From contig SPBY01000055.1 in NCBI GenBank assembly GCA_004525825.1, positions 1 through 10,759 on the forward strand: a stretch of 10,759 bases of DNA, written 5' to 3'. A program made the position numbers and the translations under genes. Source of the stretch: Bacteroidia bacterium. Lineage in GTDB: Bacteria > Bacteroidota > Bacteroidia > Bacteroidales > GCA-2748055. This document shows positions 7,051-10,759 of this stretch, piece by piece. Numbering within the stretch: the first letter of the stretch is position 1; each line of letters opens with the position of its first letter. The notes below the pieces were generated by a model. That model saw only the letters and a list, made by a program, of their open reading frames with translations. It had not been told where the DNA came from and ran no database searches.

Positions 7051-9126
7051 ATGAAACATATGAATCCCAATATTAAAATCACCGGCTTGCTTGTAATTGC
7101 TCTTTCTTTTACAGTCTTGCCTGCCAAAGCCCAGAGGGGGGGAGCGGAAATTCTATGGGATCATTATGGGGTGCCTCATATATACGGTGAAAGTACCGAG
7201 GCTATGTATTACGCTAATGGCTGGGCACAGATGCATAATCACGCAAATCTCCTTTTGAAGCTCTATGCGCAGGCAAGGGGTTGTGCAGCCGAGTATTTTG
7301 GGGACGAATATCTGGTCTCAGATAAAAAAATCATGCTTTTCAAGGTTCCTGAACAAGCACTGAAGGTGGTTCAGCAACAATCCCCGGAATTTAAAACCTA
7401 CCTGGAGGCCTTTGTGAAAGGACTAAATGATTTTGCCACCAAGCATCCCGGTGAAATTAGTGATGATGTTGAACAGGTTCTACCGGTGACTCTACAGGAT
7501 GTAATGGGACATGTGCTAAGGATTACCAGCCTTGAATTTCTTGCTGCAGAAGATATTTATATCTCAGGTGCCGCAGCTCAGGCCGGGTCCAATTCCATAG
7601 CCATAGCTCCATCAAGGTCAGCCACCGATCATGCCATGCTGGTCATAAATCCACATCTTCCATGGTCCGGATTTTTTACCCTGTTTGAGGCTCATTTGAC
7701 CACGGAAGGCTTCAGTGCCTACGGCGTCTCCCTGGTAGGAATACCCTCCTTAATCATGGCATTTAATGAAAACCTGGGGTGGGCACACACCATCAATCCT
7801 ATTGATGCTTCAGACCGCTATGAACTGACTTTACAGGGGGATGGCTATCTGTTGGATGGTAAAGTTGTACTCTTTGAGAAAAAGAAGGTGACCCTGAAAG
7901 TAAAGCAGAAAGATGGCTCAATGCTGGAAGAAGAAGCAGAATTAATATACTCCAGACAGGGACCTGTAGTGGGGCAAAATGAAACTAAAGCATACGCGGT
8001 CAGAATAGCAGGATTTGAAAATCCCCGGGTATTTGAACAATACCATCGAATGGCACAGGCTGGAAATCTAGCTGAATTTGAGGATGCTTTAAAAATGATG
8101 CAATCCTCCATGTTTAATGTGATTTATGCTGATAAGGCCGGCAATATACTATACCTGTTTAACGGCAATATACCTAAGCGGAAAGAAGGGGATTTTGCAT
8201 TCTGGAAAGGGACCATTGATGGTACAAACTCAAAGTACATCTGGAACCGAACCCATCCATACAAAGACTTGCCTCGTTTACTTAATCCACCTTCAGGCTT
8301 TATACAGAACTGCAATGACCCACCCTGGACCAGCACCCTGCCTACCGAGCTGGATCCATTGGACTATCCCGCTTACATGAGTTCACTGTGGACACCTTTG
8401 AGACCACAACGGGCCATCAATATGATTAAGAACAATCCTGCCATCAGCTATGATCAGTTGATGGATATGAAACACAACACCGGCATGGAAGCTGCAGATA
8501 GATTCCTGGATGACCTCTTGGCTGCCAATGAAGAATATCCTGATTCAACGGTTATGAAAGCTTCTATGGTCCTAAGGGAGTGGGACCAGAAGACAGAGGC
8601 TGGCAGCAAAGGAGCTGTCTTGTTTGCAGCCTGGTGGGATAAGGTAAGAAATGATCTGTTTGAAATTCCATGGAACGCCACAGAACCAGCGACTACTCCG
8701 GATGGCATTAAGAATCAGAAACTGGCAGTAGAAATGCTGGTGGAGGCAGCCAATGAGGTTCAGCAAAAATATGGAGCATTAGATGTGGCCTGGGGAGCTA
8801 TTTATCGTTATCGCTTAAATGGGTATGATTACCCTGCCAATGGCGGGCCGGGTGAGTATGGTATTTTCAGAACCATCTACTATACCGATGTCAGTGAGCA
8901 TAAGAAAGTGGCCATTGCAGGCGAAACCTTTGTGGCTGTTACTGAATTCGGAGAGAAGGTCAGGGCCATGGTCCTGCTCAGTTATGGCAATTCAACTCAG
9001 CCCGGAAGTAAGCATGCCGGCGACCAGCTTAAAATGCTTTCTGAGAAGATATTACGTCCGGCTTTACTGGACAAATCCGATATAAGTAATAATACGGAGG
9101 AGAGAGAACTTCTCCAAATAAAATAA
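7051..9126 (+). CDS. Penicillin-acylase-family Ntn hydrolase, secreted (peptidase S45)
   Basis: A 691-residue precursor with a signal peptide (hydrophobic core about residues 10-22, probable cleavage after AKA at 27). The mature start EILWDHYGVPHIYG is typical of the alpha chain. GSNS at 179-182 contains the likely nucleophile Ser180, which would become the first beta-chain residue after autocatalytic processing and removal of a linker. It is followed by INPHLPW (199-205). GFIQNCNDPPW (416-426) holds the Asn expected to form the oxyanion hole (Asn420 or Asn422). All key residues are present, so it should be active in the periplasm as an amidohydrolase. Known family members cleave penicillins, N-acyl-homoserine lactones, aculeacin and related N-acyl amides; the substrate here is not deducible. 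It starts 20 bp after the transporter gene and 28 bp before the SusC-like gene, so it is probably co-transcribed. Seven G in a row (7136-7142) lie at codons 29-31. Confidence 0.9.
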   Translation: MKHMNPNIKITGLLVIALSFTVLPAKAQRGGAEILWDHYGVPHIYGESTEAMYYANGWAQMHNHANLLLKLYAQARGCAAEYFGDEYLVSDKKIMLFKVPEQALKVVQQQSPEFKTYLEAFVKGLNDFATKHPGEISDDVEQVLPVTLQDVMGHVLRITSLEFLAAEDIYISGAAAQAGSNSIAIAPSRSATDHAMLVINPHLPWSGFFTLFEAHLTTEGFSAYGVSLVGIPSLIMAFNENLGWAHTINPIDASDRYELTLQGDGYLLDGKVVLFEKKKVTLKVKQKDGSMLEEEAELIYSRQGPVVGQNETKAYAVRIAGFENPRVFEQYHRMAQAGNLAEFEDALKMMQSSMFNVIYADKAGNILYLFNGNIPKRKEGDFAFWKGTIDGTNSKYIWNRTHPYKDLPRLLNPPSGFIQNCNDPPWTSTLPTELDPLDYPAYMSSLWTPLRPQRAINMIKNNPAISYDQLMDMKHNTGMEAADRFLDDLLAANEEYPDSTVMKASMVLREWDQKTEAGSKGAVLFAAWWDKVRNDLFEIPWNATEPATTPDGIKNQKLAVEMLVEAANEVQQKYGALDVAWGAIYRYRLNGYDYPANGGPGEYGIFRTIYYTDVSEHKKVAIAGETFVAVTEFGEKVRAMVLLSYGNSTQPGSKHAGDQLKMLSEKILRPALLDKSDISNNTEERELLQIK

Positions 9127-9154
9127 AACGGAGCAAAAACAAAACAAGAATGCC

Positions 9155-10759
9155 ATGAGAAAAAAGATGACACTATTAATCAGTCATTCTCCTACAAGAA
9201 TGAGCAAGACACTACCCCTGGTCATGCTACTCTTCCTGTCTTGGAGTGTATCAGTTTCTGCCAAAAGCTTTCATACAGATTTATTTCAGAGTCATACGGT
9301 CACTGGTATAGTTACAGCTGCAGAAGATGGCTCGGCGCTCCTGGGAGTCAGTATCCAGGTCAAGGGAAAGGCAAAAGGTACTATCACCAATCAGAACGGG
9401 GATTATACTCTGGAGATCGATAACCAGGATGCGATCCTGATTTTCTCCTATATAGGTTATTTTAGTCAGGAAATCCCGGTAAATGGCCAACTGGTGATTG
9501 ATGTTCAAATGGTACAGGACACCAAAACCCTTGATGAGGTTGTGGTAATTGGTTATGGAACGCAGAAAAAAATAAATCTTTCGGGTGCTGTGGATGTGGT
9601 TCAGTCGAAGCAGATCGTCAACCGACCTGTTTCAAATGTGAGCCAGGCCTTGCAGGGATTATCTCCTAACTTGAATATTACGGTTGGAGCTGATGGAGGG
9701 GCACTGGGGGGAAGAATGGACATGAATATCCGGGGTATGGGATCCATAAATGGAGGATCACCCTATGTACTGGTCGATGGGATCGAACAGGATATTTATA
9801 AATTGAATCCTTCCGATATCGAAAGTATTACCGTGCTGAAAGATGCTGCATCCTCTGCCATTTATGGTGCCCGTGCGGCTTTTGGAGTTGTTCTGGTCAC
9901 AACAAAAAAAGGCAGAACAGATGGTATATCGGTAAATTATTCCAACAATTATGCTTTCGCTACTCCTACTATCGTACCTCATTCTGTGAACTCACTGGAT
10001 TTTGCTGAGTATTTCAATGTTGGGGCTGTAAACTCGAGGGTTGACAAGCCGTTTCTGCCAGTAATCATGGATAATATGGAGCGGTATCAGGCCCATGAGA
10101 TTGATTATTGGACGATTCCTATCCCCTATAACCCACAATTCTGGCTGAGCTATAACGGTTCCTGGGCGAATACCGACTGGTATGAAGAATCTTACAAGAA
10201 ATGGGTTCCAAACAATATACATAATCTCAGTGTAAGTGGGGGAAATGAAAATACCCAATTCTATATTTCAGGTTCTACTTTCAGTCAGGATGGATTATAT
10301 GTATATGGCTGGGATAATCACAGGCGCAATACCCTTAGCGCCAGGGTGAATACCAAAGTATATGATTGGCTGCGCTTTAATTTTCTCAGCAAATTAAGCT
10401 CGACCAATACTAATCGCCCGAGCTATAACAATAATGAATTCTACTTTAATCTTGCCCGCCAGTGGCCAACCAATGCTCCTTATTACCCGGATGGCAGTTT
10501 GGCAGGTGAAGCTGTTCAGATCTGGTTGGAAAGGGGTGGAAGATACGATGAAAATCAGAATGAAATTACCGTTGTTCCGGGGGTTGAAATTGAACCTGTA
10601 AAAGGGTGGATCATCTATGGGAATTATCGTTGGAAAATGAATCCATCAGGATCGACCAACCATGTGGCAAAAGTATATGGAACTGATGTCTATGGATTGC
10701 CACATCTGCTGAGTGAGAACAACTATTTCAATATGTCCTCCTATGAAAGCACCTATAAC
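9155..10759 (+). CDS. SusC/RagA-like TonB-dependent outer-membrane receptor, N-terminal part
   Basis: An open frame from ATG 9155 to the window edge gives 535 residues of a protein that normally has about 1000. Start MRKKMTLL is chosen as the first ATG after the upstream stop; ATG 9200 is an alternative directly before the hydrophobic signal segment (KTLPLVMLLFLSW, cleavage near VSA at about 36). Next come a carboxypeptidase-regulatory-like domain (about 48-118, VTGIV to VDVQM-type strand), the SusC-type segment TLDEVVVIGYGTQKK (125-139), a plug domain (about 145-255) with NIRGMGSING and PYVLVDGIE, and the RagA signature DIESITVLKDAASSAIYGARA (221-241). Barrel strands follow. Together with a SusD lipoprotein it would import oligosaccharides across the outer membrane using TonB energy. 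Its place at the 3' side of the enzyme genes, not the 5' side, is uncommon. No stop or frameshift appears within the window. Confidence 0.93.
   Translation, partial: MRKKMTLLISHSPTRMSKTLPLVMLLFLSWSVSVSAKSFHTDLFQSHTVTGIVTAAEDGSALLGVSIQVKGKAKGTITNQNGDYTLEIDNQDAILIFSYIGYFSQEIPVNGQLVIDVQMVQDTKTLDEVVVIGYGTQKKINLSGAVDVVQSKQIVNRPVSNVSQALQGLSPNLNITVGADGGALGGRMDMNIRGMGSINGGSPYVLVDGIEQDIYKLNPSDIESITVLKDAASSAIYGARAAFGVVLVTTKKGRTDGISVNYSNNYAFATPTIVPHSVNSLDFAEYFNVGAVNSRVDKPFLPVIMDNMERYQAHEIDYWTIPIPYNPQFWLSYNGSWANTDWYEESYKKWVPNNIHNLSVSGGNENTQFYISGSTFSQDGLYVYGWDNHRRNTLSARVNTKVYDWLRFNFLSKLSSTNTNRPSYNNNEFYFNLARQWPTNAPYYPDGSLAGEAVQIWLERGGRYDENQNEITVVPGVEIEPVKGWIIYGNYRWKMNPSGSTNHVAKVYGTDVYGLPHLLSENNYFNMSSYESTYN

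Noticed and set aside
7051..9126. Calling the acylase a penicillin-resistance enzyme or a homoserine-lactone acylase
   Set aside because: The S45 family is clear, but the sequence alone does not separate penicillin, homoserine-lactone or other N-acyl substrates, so only the family is given.
9241..9423. A 60-codon + frame near the start of the SusC-like gene
   Set aside because: It is out of frame with the receptor coding sequence, which runs unbroken from 9155 to the window end.
1..10759. tRNA, rRNA, CRISPR, insertion sequence or phage elements
   Set aside because: No cloverleaf-like, repeat-spacer, transposase or terminal inverted repeat signals were seen; the window is almost filled by the described operon.

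Overview
The window looks like part of a glycan-utilisation locus from a member of the Bacteroidota. The evidence is an incomplete SusC/RagA-type TonB-dependent receptor, Bacteroidota-style promoter elements (TTG, about 20 nt, TAnnTTTG), A-rich leaders with poor Shine-Dalgarno sites, and a DUF6786-like lipoprotein. I cannot name the genus from the sequence. All convincing genes are on the + strand and packed tightly.

Layout: positions 2-103 may be the last 33 codons of an unidentified upstream gene. Positions 104-259 carry the promoter of a LacI-family repressor gene (260-1273), with a perfect 12-bp palindrome between its -33 and -7 elements. A related imperfect palindrome sits in the 54-bp gap after the repressor gene, at the head of a run of six genes with gaps from a 4-bp overlap to 28 bp. 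That run is probably one operon: a secreted GH172 (DUF2961) furanosidase-like enzyme, an L-fucose isomerase-family protein (FucI), a mutarotase-like lipoprotein (DUF6786-like), a FucP-type sugar/H+ symporter, a secreted penicillin-acylase-family Ntn hydrolase, and the first 535 residues of a SusC-like receptor that runs off the window. A SusD partner would be expected just beyond the end.

Inferred working model: the SusC-like receptor imports oligosaccharides. GH172 releases a furanose-linked sugar in the periplasm, the lipoprotein may help with anomers or binding, the FucP-type symporter carries the monosaccharide across the inner membrane, and FucI isomerises it to the ketose. FucI and FucP of Escherichia coli handle D-arabinose as well as L-fucose, and GH172 includes alpha-D-arabinofuranosidases, so D-arabinose (or D-arabinan/arabinofuranosyl decoration) is a more coherent substrate than L-fucose. 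No fucosidase, kinase or aldolase is visible here. The Ntn amidohydrolase in the middle of the operon is the least expected member; it suggests an N-acylated substrate or an acyl-amide signal. The LacI-type protein probably represses both itself and the operon until a sugar inducer appears.
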